Both the position numbers and the translations under genes were made by a program. Positions 16,405 through 24,522 of a stretch of 64,000 bases of DNA are shown in pieces. Position 1 is the stretch's first letter. Every line of letters starts with the position of its first letter. Origin of the DNA: Acidimicrobiia bacterium (GTDB lineage: Bacteria > Actinomycetota > Acidimicrobiia > Acidimicrobiales > Poriferisodalaceae); contig JAJEBN010000100.1 of NCBI GenBank assembly GCA_022822525.1, positions 30,783-94,782 of the forward strand, read 5' to 3'. A model generated the notes under the pieces. That model saw only the letters and a list, made by a program, of their open reading frames with translations. It made no database searches and had not been told where the DNA came from.

Positions 16405-17769
16405 TCACACCGGCGGGGCGTGGGTGTGATGATCGGTCGCGCGCTGGAACGCCTCGCCCACTGCAGCAAGGGTCCGCTCGGCGAACGGTCGGCCGATGAG
16501 CTGGAAGCCGATCGGCAGACCATCGGGAGCGAAACCGCCGGGCAGCGCGATGGCCGGCAGCCCGGCCCCGTTGACCGGGAAGGTGAACTGGGTCGTCGCG
16601 GGAATGAGCGGCACCCCGTCGAGCTCGACCGCACCGTGGGGCAGCACCTGGTTGGGGTTGACCGGGGCGACGATCAGGTCGACGCCCTGATCGTCGAACA
16701 CCTCCATGCACGCCCGCTCGAACGCCACCCGCTGTGCCTGGGCTGACGCGAACTCCGTCCCGGAGACCGCAGCGCCCGCTTCGAGAATGCCGCCGACCTC
16801 CTCGCCGAGCAAGTCGGGGTGGTCGGTGCGCAGCCCTTCGAGCAGCGCTGCCGACTCGGCGAACACGATCGTGACGCCCGCCGGGGTGTGCTCGGCGCTG
16901 TTGGGCACCTGCACCGGGTTCACGCCGGCCACGATCGTGCGGAGCACCTCGACGGCTGCGTCCATCACCGCGCCGACGTGCGGATCGACGTCGATCCCCT
17001 CGAAGAAGCTGTCGCCTGGCACCCCGAGGGTGAGTTCGCCCGGGTCCGCGGCGTCGCTCAGCGGCGTCGCCGACGAGAACGGGTCGTCGGGTGACTGGCC
17101 CGCGATGACCTCCAGCAGGATCCGGCAGTCCTCGGCCGTGCGCGCCATCGGGCCGACGGTGTCGTAGGTCCACGAGATCAGGTGCACGCCGTGGCGGGGC
17201 ACCGCGCCGCGTGTCGTCTTGATCCCCGTTGTGCCGCAGCAGTTCGACGGGATGCGGACCGACCCGCCCGTATCGGTGCCGAGCGCCCCGAACAGCTGCC
17301 GTGCGGCGAGGGCGGCCGCACTGCCTCCCGAGGAACCGCCGGTCGAGCGCTGCGGGTTCCACGGGTTGTGCGACGCCGGGCACGAGACACCGAACGCCAG
17401 CTCGTGCGTATTCGTCTTGCCGACGATCACCGCCCCGGCCTGGCGCAGGCGCTGCACGACGGTCGCGTCGTGGTCGGGCACGAACCCCCGCAGGGCGTCG
17501 CAATTCGCCTCGGTCGCGACGCCTTCGGTGAAGAAGAGGTCCTTGAGGGCGATGGGCACGCCGTGCAGCGGGCCGGCGATCCCTCCTCCGTCGAGCTGTT
17601 GGGCGACCGCACGAGCCGCGTCAGCCCCGATCGAGGCAAATGCGCTCACCGTGGGCTCCGTCCGCTCGATGCTGGCGAGGCAGGCGTCGAGCAACTCGAC
17701 CGCACTCAGATCTCGGGCTCTGATGGCCTGCGCTGCCGCGGCGAGGCTCATCTGGGTCGGTTCGGTCAT
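16405..17769 (-). CDS. amidase (amidase-signature family)
   Basis: Hydrolyses a carboxamide to acid and ammonia. The 454-aa protein has the complete Ser-cisSer-Lys triad of the family: Lys76 in IALKDLFF, the Ser pair in STGGSSGGSAAA (146/147), and the nucleophile Ser170 in GTDTGGSVRIP. The ATG at 17769 follows AAAGGA with suitable spacing; an open extension of 26 codons upstream is not needed. It lies 74 bp downstream of the last gene of an amide/urea-type ABC importer on the same strand, which suggests that the imported amide is its substrate. A 120-bp degraded copy of its central region lies at about 25671-25790. GatA was considered and rejected because gatB and gatC are absent and the triad context is of the general amidase type. 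Confidence 0.9.
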   Translation of the reverse strand: MTEPTQMSLAAAAQAIRARDLSAVELLDACLASIERTEPTVSAFASIGADAARAVAQQLDGGGIAGPLHGVPIALKDLFFTEGVATEANCDALRGFVPDHDATVVQRLRQAGAVIVGKTNTHELAFGVSCPASHNPWNPQRSTGGSSGGSAAALAARQLFGALGTDTGGSVRIPSNCCGTTGIKTTRGAVPRHGVHLISWTYDTVGPMARTAEDCRILLEVIAGQSPDDPFSSATPLSDAADPGELTLGVPGDSFFEGIDVDPHVGAVMDAAVEVLRTIVAGVNPVQVPNSAEHTPAGVTIVFAESAALLEGLRTDHPDLLGEEVGGILEAGAAVSGTEFASAQAQRVAFERACMEVFDDQGVDLIVAPVNPNQVLPHGAVELDGVPLIPATTQFTFPVNGAGLPAIALPGGFAPDGLPIGFQLIGRPFAERTLAAVGEAFQRATDHHTHAPPV

Positions 17770-17843
17770 GGTTGCGGTCCTTTGTACTTGGTCGTCTGTT
17801 GTCGCATGACTGATGTGTTTGAGCTGGTCAGGCTGGTTTGGGT

Positions 17844-18530
17844 TCACAGGGCGAGGCGTCCCGACAGCCGGTCCCCCAGACCGGCCTCGCCGGCAGTGCC
17901 TGTGTCGACGATCTCGCCCTTCTCGAGCACGACGAAGCGGTCGGCGAGCCGCAGCGCCAGCGCCAGGTGCTGCTCCACCAGCAGCACCCCGCGGCCCTGC
18001 TGCCTCGCCAGCGCTAGGGCGTCGCCGAGCAGCCCGACATTCGAGGGCTGCAAGCCCTCAGTCGGCTCGTCCATCAACAGGATGGACGCGGTCGATGCCA
18101 GCGCCGACGCAGCCGCGAGCATCTTCTGCTCGCCGCCCGAGAGGGTGCCCGCTCGCTGAGCCTCACGACCCGCCAACGACTCGCCGAACATGCCCAGCAC
18201 GCGGCCGTGCTCGGCCGGCGGATGCCCGCTCAGCCGCAAGTTGTCGCCGACCGAGAACTGGCTGAACAGCGACCGCTCCTGGAAGGCAGCTCGCAGTCCG
18301 GCTCGAACACGGCGAGAGGGCGGCACCCGCGTGATGTCGGCGCCGCCGAGCCTGAGCTGCCCGCCGGTCGCCCTCAGCAAGCCGATCATCGTCCGCACCA
18401 GAGTGGTCTTGCCGGCGCCGTTGCGTCCGACCAGCGCCACGATCTCGCCTTGGGCGACGCAGAAGCTGACGCCGTGCAGCACCGGCACGCTGCCGTAGCC
18501 CGAGCGCAGCCCGTGTGCTTCGAACCGCAT
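17844..18530 (-). CDS. branched-chain/urea-type ABC transporter ATP-binding protein (LivF/UrtE-like)
   Basis: Cytoplasmic ATPase of a hydrophobic-amino-acid/amide (HAAT) uptake transporter, 228 aa. Walker A GRNGAGKTT (about 36-44), signature LSGGEQ, Walker B ILLMDEPTEG and the switch His in LLVEQH are all intact. EPTEGLQPSNV is typical of LivF/UrtE. The start ATG overlaps the stop of the upstream permease-ATPase fusion (TGATG). It is followed after 74 bp by the amidase gene. Confidence 0.9.
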   Translation of the reverse strand: MRFEAHGLRSGYGSVPVLHGVSFCVAQGEIVALVGRNGAGKTTLVRTMIGLLRATGGQLRLGGADITRVPPSRRVRAGLRAAFQERSLFSQFSVGDNLRLSGHPPAEHGRVLGMFGESLAGREAQRAGTLSGGEQKMLAAASALASTASILLMDEPTEGLQPSNVGLLGDALALARQQGRGVLLVEQHLALALRLADRFVVLEKGEIVDTGTAGEAGLGDRLSGRLAL

Positions 18531-20302
18531 CAGCTGTCGACCCCCGCGTAGATCGCCTGCACATCGGGGTCGCTCTCGACCTCGGCAACAGTGCCGTCGG
18601 CAATGACCTCACCACGCGCGAGCACGGTGACGCGATCGGCCACGGCGCGGATGAACGCCATGTCGTGCTCGACGATCACGATCGGAAGGCGATGGGAGCG
18701 GTGAAGCTCACGCAGCAGCGCAGCCGCTTCGAGGCTCTCGGCGACTGTCATGCCTGCGGTCGGTTCGTCGAGCAGCAGCAGCCGGCAGCGCCCTGCCAGC
18801 GCCATCGCGATCTCCAGCCACTGCTTGTCACCGTGGGAGAGATCGCCCGCCCGCATGTCGAGGCGCTCGCTGAGCTGCGTCCGTTCGAGCACCTCCAGCG
18901 CCGGCCGCGGCACCGCCGTACTCCAAGAGCGACGGACGAGTGCCCACGGCGACGAACGAGTCCCCCAGGCTGCGATGGCCACGTTGGCGGCCACGGACAG
19001 GTCGTCGATGAGCTGGGGCGATTGGAACTTGCGACTCACGCCGTGTCTGGCGAATTCCCAGGCGTGACGGCCCGTGTGCTCGGCGCCGAACACCAGCACC
19101 CTCCCGGACTGGCAGCCCTGCTGGCCCGAGAGGATGTCGAGCAGTGTGGACTTGCCGGCGCCGTTCGGCCCGATGAGGCAACGGAGCTCTGCGTCCTCCA
19201 TGGTGAGCGTGACGCCATCGAGCAACCGGAAGAAGCCGAAGCTCTTGTGCACATCCCGGGCTTCGAAGACTGCCGCAGCGTCAGCCGACGGCGCCTCGGC
19301 GCCTGCACCTGGGCCCGACGGCGCGTCAGCGTCGGTGGCAGCGGGCCGCAGATTCGGCTGCTGGCGGCGGGCCGGCCGACCAGCCAACCGCTGGGCGCTG
19401 GGGACCAGCCCATGGGGCATCACCACCACGACGGCCACGAAGATCAGGCCGGTGGCGAGCGTCCAGTACTGCAGCCAGACGTCGGCCAGCGTCGCGGAAG
19501 CGAAGTTGATCGCCATCGCACCGATGACCGGGCCCACGATGGTTCCCCGCCCGCCGACCAGCGTCCACAGCACCACGCTGGTGGCCAGCGAGAACCCGAA
19601 GATCTGCGGCGACACGAAGCTCGTGCGGTGCACGTACAGCGCACCGGCGAAACCGGCGAGTGCGCCACCCACGGTGAACGCCCAGATCTTGATCTGGACC
19701 GTCTTGTAGCCCAACGCCTCCATGCGACGCTCGTTGGAACGGATGCCGATCAGCACCGCACCGATCGGGCGCGTGACCAGCGTGCCGACCACGGTGATCG
19801 CAACGATGGCCAGCACGCTGACTGCGACGTCCTGCGCGGCATCGGAGAGCTCGATCCCGAGGGCGCCGAGTCGCGGGACGCCGGTCAGCCCGTTGAAGCC
19901 TCCCGTGACGTCTCGCCACTGCTCGGCGAGCTGCTCCAAGGTGAGTGACAGCACCAGCGTGAGCAGGCCCACCACGACTGCGGACGGTCGGCGCCGCAGT
20001 ATCGCGACGCCGAGGGCTGCGGCGACACCAGCGCCCACCGCAGCGGAGCCGACGAGCATCGGCAGGCTCAGCGACGGCGCGGCGGTGGCGACCTTCGCCG
20101 ACGTGTACGCAGCGATGCCGAAGGGCAGCAGCTGGCCCAGCGAGAGGATGCCGGAGTATCCCCACACGAAATCGAGGCTCACGGCGAGCGCGGCGAACAC
20201 CAGGAACAGCGAGAGCTGTCCCGAGCGGTAGCCGCCGAACGCGCCGCTGAACACCACGGCCGCAAGTGCGCAGGCTGCGCCGGTGGCGAGTGCGCGCCTC
20301 AT
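18530..20302 (-). CDS. fused ABC permease and ATP-binding protein (LivM-LivG / UrtC-UrtD type)
   Basis: One 590-aa protein carrying two transporter parts. Residues 1 to about 300 are a LivM/UrtC-type permease with about nine membrane helices (LDFVWGYSGILSLGQ, GVPRLG, RSNERRMEALGY, GGRGTIVGPVIGA). A Gln/Pro/Ala-rich linker (about 305-345) leads to a LivG/UrtD-type ATPase with Walker A GPNGAGKST, SPQLIDDLSVAANVAIA, the modified signature LSHGDKQ and Walker B LLLLDEPTAGM. The LSHGDKQW form is the one seen in UrtD-type ATPases. The ATG at 20302 overlaps the upstream permease stop by 4 nt; a long upstream open extension overlaps that permease in another frame and is rejected. Such fusions are found in several actinobacterial HAAT systems. 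Confidence 0.9.
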   Translation of the reverse strand: MRRALATGAACALAAVVFSGAFGGYRSGQLSLFLVFAALAVSLDFVWGYSGILSLGQLLPFGIAAYTSAKVATAAPSLSLPMLVGSAAVGAGVAAALGVAILRRRPSAVVVGLLTLVLSLTLEQLAEQWRDVTGGFNGLTGVPRLGALGIELSDAAQDVAVSVLAIVAITVVGTLVTRPIGAVLIGIRSNERRMEALGYKTVQIKIWAFTVGGALAGFAGALYVHRTSFVSPQIFGFSLATSVVLWTLVGGRGTIVGPVIGAMAINFASATLADVWLQYWTLATGLIFVAVVVVMPHGLVPSAQRLAGRPARRQQPNLRPAATDADAPSGPGAGAEAPSADAAAVFEARDVHKSFGFFRLLDGVTLTMEDAELRCLIGPNGAGKSTLLDILSGQQGCQSGRVLVFGAEHTGRHAWEFARHGVSRKFQSPQLIDDLSVAANVAIAAWGTRSSPWALVRRSWSTAVPRPALEVLERTQLSERLDMRAGDLSHGDKQWLEIAMALAGRCRLLLLDEPTAGMTVAESLEAAALLRELHRSHRLPIVIVEHDMAFIRAVADRVTVLARGEVIADGTVAEVESDPDVQAIYAGVDS

Positions 20303-21153
20303 GGGTTGGCTGCCTCGACGGGCACCCGGCGCAACTGCAGCATCAGCACCGCAAGGGCCAGCGAGGCGATCTGCGCCCAGACCGCGTCGTAGAAGTGGAT
20401 GACCCCGGTCTGCACGGCTGCTACCACCAGCGCTCCTGCGATCACGCCCCACAACCGGTTGAAGCCGCCGACGATCACCACCAGGAACGCTCCGGGCAGG
20501 TAGGCGAGCCCGGCCTGGGGTTCGATGGCTCCCAGCGGAGCGACCAGCGCGCCTGCGATCCCGGCGGTTGCAGCGCCGATGCCGAACGCACAGAAGTTGG
20601 CGATGCCGGTGCGCACGCCGCAGGCATCGGCGAGGTCCCGGTCGGCGACGATCGCCCGCACGGTCAGCCCGAAGCGTGACCGGGTGAATGCGAGCAGCGT
20701 CACCACCACCACTACGACGGCGATGCCGATGAGCACATAGCGGTAGGTGGGGAACAGCACCCCGAGTGCCCGCGTCGCTCCCGGCACCGGATTGGGAACA
20801 CCACGAAAGTCCTTGGTGAAGATCAGCTCGACGGCCTGCCGCAGGCAGATCGACAGACCGAACGTGGCCAGGATCGTCACCTCCGGCCGGCGATGGATGC
20901 GACGGATCAGCCCGACCTCGATGCATGCACCCAGCACGAACAGCACGACGGCGGCCAACGGCAGCGACAGCCAGTGGCTGAGCCCGTTGGCGTGGGTGAC
21001 GTAGGCGACGTACGCCCCGATCATCACGAACTCGCCGTGCGCGAGGTTGATGATCCCCATCAGCCCGAACACGATGCCGAGACCCAGCGCGACGATCGCA
21101 AGCGTCGCGAACAGGCTCAGACCGTTGAGCAGTTCGAGCGTCAGCGCATCCAA
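20299..21153 (-). CDS. ABC transporter permease (LivH/UrtB-like)
   Basis: Membrane permease of the HAAT family, 284 aa, with about eight hydrophobic helices. The EAA-like region and family marks are visible: GLGIVFGLMGIINLAHGEF at the N-terminus, FGLTVRAIVADRDLA in the middle, and VVIVGGFNRLWGVIAGALVV near the C-terminus. It starts 25 bp after the binding-protein gene and overlaps the next gene by 4 nt, so it is part of one operon. The NLAHGEF motif and the binding protein's similarity to UrtA/AmiC favour a urea or short-chain amide substrate over amino acids. Confidence 0.9.
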   Translation of the reverse strand: MDALTLELLNGLSLFATLAIVALGLGIVFGLMGIINLAHGEFVMIGAYVAYVTHANGLSHWLSLPLAAVVLFVLGACIEVGLIRRIHRRPEVTILATFGLSICLRQAVELIFTKDFRGVPNPVPGATRALGVLFPTYRYVLIGIAVVVVVVTLLAFTRSRFGLTVRAIVADRDLADACGVRTGIANFCAFGIGAATAGIAGALVAPLGAIEPQAGLAYLPGAFLVVIVGGFNRLWGVIAGALVVAAVQTGVIHFYDAVWAQIASLALAVLMLQLRRVPVEAANP

Positions 21154-21178
21154 GGGACTGAGCTACGAAGCCGAGTTG

Positions 21179-22519
21179 CTAGGGACTGCAGGTCTCGTCG
21201 GGCTCCACCGCCGGAAATGACTGGACGATGAGCTGCGAGCCGTCGGACTGGATCTCCGCCACATAGATCGGCTGCGCGAGATGACGGCTGCCGGTGATGG
21301 AGATGTCTCCCGTCGGCGTCGAGAGCGACAGGCCTTCGAGAGCCGCTGCCACAGCCGCCGTGTCGGTAGTGCCGGCTGCGTTCGCCGCTGCGGCGTAGAG
21401 CAATGCAGCGTCGTAGATGTGCGAGCTGAAGGTCATGTGCGGCGGCGCGTCAGCCCCGAATTGCTCGAAGTAGCGAGCCACGAATGCGTTGTTGGCAGGG
21501 TTGTCGACTTCCTTGAAGTAACCCAAGGTGACCCGCATGCCGGCGGTGACCGACGGCCCCATCACTCCGAGCACGTTCTCCTCATAGATGTTCGCCAGCC
21601 GCGGAATGGCGCTCTGGCCGATGCCGAAGTCGACCGCCTGGGTCTCGAAGGCGATGGCGTCGCCGCCGACGAGCGCCGGGAAGATCAGGTCTGCGCCCGA
21701 GCCCGCGATCTGCTGGGCGACCGAGGAGAAGTCCTGGGTGCCGAGGGGGACGTATTCCTCACCCACCACTTCGCCTCCTGCGGCCTCGATGTACTGGCGG
21801 GCGAGCTCGAAGCTTCGCCGCGGCCACACGTAGTCGTTGCCGAGCAGGAACCACGTGCTTCCGCCGGTCTCGTCCATCATCCACGGGATGACCGGCGCGA
21901 GCTGCTGGCTGGGCACCTCGCCCGTGTTGAACATCACCGGCGAGCACTCGCCGCCCTCGTAGAGGGCCGCGTAGATGTACAGCACGCCGGCATCTTCAGC
22001 GAGCGGCTCGGCGGCTTCGCGCGTCGCGCTGGAGTGGGTGCCGAGCACGACGTCGACCCCGTCCGATTCGATGAGCTGTTCCATGGCCTGGCGCCCGACG
22101 GCGGGATCGGTGGCGTCGTCGGCGAGGTACGTCTCGACCGGGCGGCCGTTGATGCCGCCGGCGGCGTTGATGTCCTCTTCGATGAACTCTGCGATATTGG
22201 CCGTGGGCTGGCCGAAGATGCCGGCGGGACCGCTGTTGGAGAACAGGATCCCGATGCGCACCGGCTCCCCCGACGGCTCGGCGGGCTCATCCGCTGCGGT
22301 GGTCGCAGGTGCTTCGGTGGGCTCTGGTGCGGCATCGCCGTCGTCCGTCGGCTCATCGACGGGGGCCGGCGCCGCCTCGGCCTCGGTCGCCGCCGGTTCT
22401 GCGACTGCGGGTTCATCGTCGCTCGTCGCGCACGCCGCTGCCATCCCGAGCAGCAGCGCCATCATGATTGCTGCGGTTCGACAACGGGACCGCGCCCGTG
22501 GTTTCTGTGTGCACCCCAC
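21179..22519 (-). CDS. ABC transporter substrate-binding lipoprotein, urea/short-chain amide type (UrtA/AmiC-like)
   Basis: Lipid-anchored solute receptor of the Peripla_BP_5 fold. The N-terminus is basic, followed by a hydrophobic core and the lipobox GMAAAC. A Glu/Pro/Ala linker precedes the ligand-binding domain, whose marks are GILFSNSGPAGIFG, GTHSSATREA, LLGNDYVWPR and EEYVPLGTQDF. The GNDY-WPR and YVPLGT-DF blocks are characteristic of UrtA/FmdD/AmiC urea- and amide-binding proteins. The GTG at 22519 is chosen because GGGGGAGG lies 8 nt upstream; the ATG at 22558 would place that site inside the coding region and overlap the operator. The following genes encode its permeases, ATPases and an amidase. 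Confidence 0.88.
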   Translation of the reverse strand: MGCTQKPRARSRCRTAAIMMALLLGMAAACATSDDEPAVAEPAATEAEAAPAPVDEPTDDGDAAPEPTEAPATTAADEPAEPSGEPVRIGILFSNSGPAGIFGQPTANIAEFIEEDINAAGGINGRPVETYLADDATDPAVGRQAMEQLIESDGVDVVLGTHSSATREAAEPLAEDAGVLYIYAALYEGGECSPVMFNTGEVPSQQLAPVIPWMMDETGGSTWFLLGNDYVWPRRSFELARQYIEAAGGEVVGEEYVPLGTQDFSSVAQQIAGSGADLIFPALVGGDAIAFETQAVDFGIGQSAIPRLANIYEENVLGVMGPSVTAGMRVTLGYFKEVDNPANNAFVARYFEQFGADAPPHMTFSSHIYDAALLYAAAANAAGTTDTAAVAAALEGLSLSTPTGDISITGSRHLAQPIYVAEIQSDGSQLIVQSFPAVEPDETCSP

Positions 22520-22534
22520 GGCGTCAACCTCCCC

Positions 22535-22572
22535 CAATATGTGAGTAGATGTTGACATATTGTCCTGTCAAC
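22535..22572 (-). promoter_or_regulatory. promoter and ArsR-type operator of the amide importer operon
   Basis: AT-rich region with two overlapping dyads: CAATATGT (22535-22542) / ACATATTG (22555-22562), and GTTGAC (22551-22556) / GTCAAC (22567-22572). On the minus strand a TTGACA (-35, 22571-22566) is followed 18 nt later by TACTCA. The 22-nt block 22535-22556 is nearly the same as the block 24490-24513 in front of arsR: CA(A/C)TATGTG, then a variable TG, then A(G/A)TAG(A/T)TGTTGAC. It overlaps the likely -10 and transcription start, as expected for a repressor site. Confidence 0.6.
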
Positions 22573-22648
22573 GGGGCCGGGTCAAGCGCGTAAGGCGCGA
22601 GCAAGGACCCTGACGCCGGCGCGGCGGGCTCAGCCAGTCGCGTGCGGA

Positions 22649-24085
22649 TCAGGCGGGCGCTGCGACGGGAAGCTCGTCGATCACCCGGACCCCCGCCGGT
22701 GTCGCCTCTCCCAGCAGCAGCGACTCCAGCGAGCCGCCCGTGCCGCAGCGGCGCGGACCGCGGTAGCTGCTGGTGCGCAAGCCGTTCAACAGCGACGAGG
22801 GATCGGTGCCCCCGCCCGACCTGCACGCGGCCGCCCAGGTGTGCACCGCCTCGTACACACCTTCCGCGGCTGCGGACACCGGAGGAGCGCACTCGCCGAA
22901 GCGATCGGCATAGCGCCGCAGGAATTCACGGTTCTCTGCGGAATCCATGCCGACGAAATAGCCGAGCGCATTCCAGATGCCCGCAGCCGAATCTCCGAGA
23001 TGCTCCACCACGGCATCGTCCATGAGCGGCGCGAACGTACGAGTGGTCGAGCGAAGCCCCGACAACGAGAACTCGCTCTCGAAGCGGACGTGGTCCTGCC
23101 CGACAAAGCTCGACACGACGTGGTCGGTGCCGTGTTCGCCGATGGCCGAGATCACCGGCGTGAAGTCCTCGGTTCCCAGCGGCACGTAGCCCTCGCCGCT
23201 GACGGTGCCGCCCATGCGCTCGATGACCTCCCGCGCGGCCGTGCCCACCGCCCGTGGCCACGAGTAGTCGTTGCCGGCCAGGAACCAGCGGCTCCCGCCG
23301 GTCGCCTCGGCCAGCAGCGGGAGGGCCCGGTGCAACTGGTCGAGCGGCCGCTCGCCGAAGTGGATCAGCAACGGATGGGTGGGAACCACCTCGCTGGTGG
23401 GCGTGTAGAGGTACGGGATGCCCTGGGCAACGGCGATCGGTGAGGTGGCCGAGTAGGTCGCCGAGGAATGCATGCCCACCACGGCGGCTATGCCCGATAC
23501 GCCACAGAGACGGCGCATCGCGACCACGCCGGTGCCGGGATCGGTGGCGTCGTCGGCCACCAGCAGACGAACGTCGCGACCTGCCACGCCGCCGTCGGCG
23601 TTGATCTCCTCGGCGGCGAGCTGCGCGCAGTTGACCGTGGAGCGGCCCAGGATCCCGGCACTGCCCGACAGCGACGTGAGCAGTCCGAGCGGAACCTCCC
23701 AGCCCTCGGCGTCGACGCCACCGAGGAGTCCCAGGTCGGCACCGAGGCGCATGAACTCGCGATCGTCGATGCTGACCCGGATGCGCAGCCGGGTGCCGCC
23801 GCTGCGCAGCGGATCGAGGTGGCATGCCACATGCCCGAACCAGGGCGACTCGTGCACAAGGTCGATCCGCCGAACCGGTTTGCAGCTCAGCACCCGTGCC
23901 GTTCCGTGAACCCGCGACCCCTCGCCGATGGGTAGGGCGAGCCGCACCAGCGCGCCGGGCGCCAGCGCCTCGGCCTCGGAGCCGAACAGCCAGCCCAGCG
24001 ACGGATCGCCGGATCCGAACAGCGCAAACAACTCGCTCGCGTCTGCCGCTAGCCGCACCTCGCTGCTGAGAACGAGTTCAGCCAT
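22649..24085 (-). CDS. SRPBCC-like domain fused to AmiC/UrtA-like ligand-binding domain, no signal peptide
   Basis: A 478-aa, apparently cytoplasmic protein. Residues 1 to about 125 look like an SRPBCC/START-type domain (SSEVRLAADASELFALFG; RRIDLVHESPWFGHVACHL; GGTRLRIRVSIDD). Residues from about 131 form a Peripla_BP-type domain clearly paralogous to the neighbouring binding protein: GLLTSLSGSAGILG, GMHSSATYSA, LAGNDYSWPR and EGYVPLGTEDF match its equivalents block by block. There is no signal sequence or lipobox, so the ligand-binding half should be cytosolic, like AmiC of the Pseudomonas amidase operon. It starts 9 bp after the ArsR gene on the same strand. ArsR genes are often followed by SRPBCC genes, but this fusion is not one I know. 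A sensory role is inferred. Confidence 0.75.
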   Translation of the reverse strand: MAELVLSSEVRLAADASELFALFGSGDPSLGWLFGSEAEALAPGALVRLALPIGEGSRVHGTARVLSCKPVRRIDLVHESPWFGHVACHLDPLRSGGTRLRIRVSIDDREFMRLGADLGLLGGVDAEGWEVPLGLLTSLSGSAGILGRSTVNCAQLAAEEINADGGVAGRDVRLLVADDATDPGTGVVAMRRLCGVSGIAAVVGMHSSATYSATSPIAVAQGIPYLYTPTSEVVPTHPLLIHFGERPLDQLHRALPLLAEATGGSRWFLAGNDYSWPRAVGTAAREVIERMGGTVSGEGYVPLGTEDFTPVISAIGEHGTDHVVSSFVGQDHVRFESEFSLSGLRSTTRTFAPLMDDAVVEHLGDSAAGIWNALGYFVGMDSAENREFLRRYADRFGECAPPVSAAAEGVYEAVHTWAAACRSGGGTDPSSLLNGLRTSSYRGPRRCGTGGSLESLLLGEATPAGVRVIDELPVAAPA

Positions 24086-24094
24086 CTCAAGCCC

Positions 24095-24469
24095 CTAGGC
24101 GCTCAGCTCGTCGTCTCGCTGACCAGGGTCGCCATGTCTGCTGCCGGCGCCGGCGACCGCTTCGTTCATGGCGTCCGCGAGCTGCTCGAGGGAGTTCTGG
24201 TACACGGAGGCGAGAAAGGCAACCACCGTGTCTGCGGGCGTCGAGGTCAGCGAGTAGTGCCGGTAACGGCCGTCGCGACGCTCGGTGATCAGTCCCGCAA
24301 GTCGCAGGATGCGCAGATGCGACGACACCGCCGTGCGGCCGACGCCGTCGAACCGGGAGGCGATCTCGCCCACCGTGAGCTCGCCGTGCTCGCCGATCAA
24401 CCCCAAGATCGCCCGGCGCGTCTGGTCCGCCAAAGCAGAGAACGTGGCATCGCTCGTGGGGTCGGTCAT
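24095..24469 (-). CDS. ArsR-family winged-helix transcriptional regulator
   Basis: A 124-aa HTH_5/ArsR repressor. The winged helix covers about residues 10-80: FSALADQTRRAILGLIGEHG, then LTVGEIASRF (helix 2), TAVSSHLRILRLAGLI (recognition helix) and the wing RRDGRYRHYSL. The Cys ligands of the metal-sensing ArsR/SmtB sites are absent, so metal is not the signal. It matches the subgroup that controls operons with SRPBCC partners. The ATG at 24469 lies 20 nt from a near-duplicate of the site in front of the importer operon (24490-24513), suggesting autoregulation and control of the importer. Confidence 0.9.
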   Translation of the reverse strand: MTDPTSDATFSALADQTRRAILGLIGEHGELTVGEIASRFDGVGRTAVSSHLRILRLAGLITERRDGRYRHYSLTSTPADTVVAFLASVYQNSLEQLADAMNEAVAGAGSRHGDPGQRDDELSA

Positions 24470-24489
24470 GTGCGCAGCCGTATCAGTAC

Positions 24490-24513
24490 GTCAACAACTA
24501 TTCACACATAGTG
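24490..24513 (-). promoter_or_regulatory. putative ArsR operator upstream of arsR
   Basis: AT-rich block whose minus-strand reading begins CACTATGTGTGAATAG and ends TTGTTGAC. It contains the dyad CTAT-TCACAC-ATAG (24498-24511) and aligns with the site at 22535-22556 with about three mismatches and a 2-nt gap. Confidence 0.55.
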
Positions 24514-24522
24514 CCATACGGG

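Noticed and set aside
18515..19948. Plus-strand open frame of 477 codons opposite the fused ABC transporter gene
   Set aside because: Antisense to Walker motifs and membrane helices; no own motif or ribosome-binding site.
21281..22555. Long plus-strand open frame opposite the amide-binding lipoprotein gene
   Set aside because: Antisense shadow of a gene with clear signal peptide and domain; it even reads through the operator region.
24095..24469. Metal- or arsenic-responsive ArsR
   Set aside because: No Cys or His metal-site pattern; the context is an SRPBCC/AmiC-like fusion and amide transport, not metal resistance.
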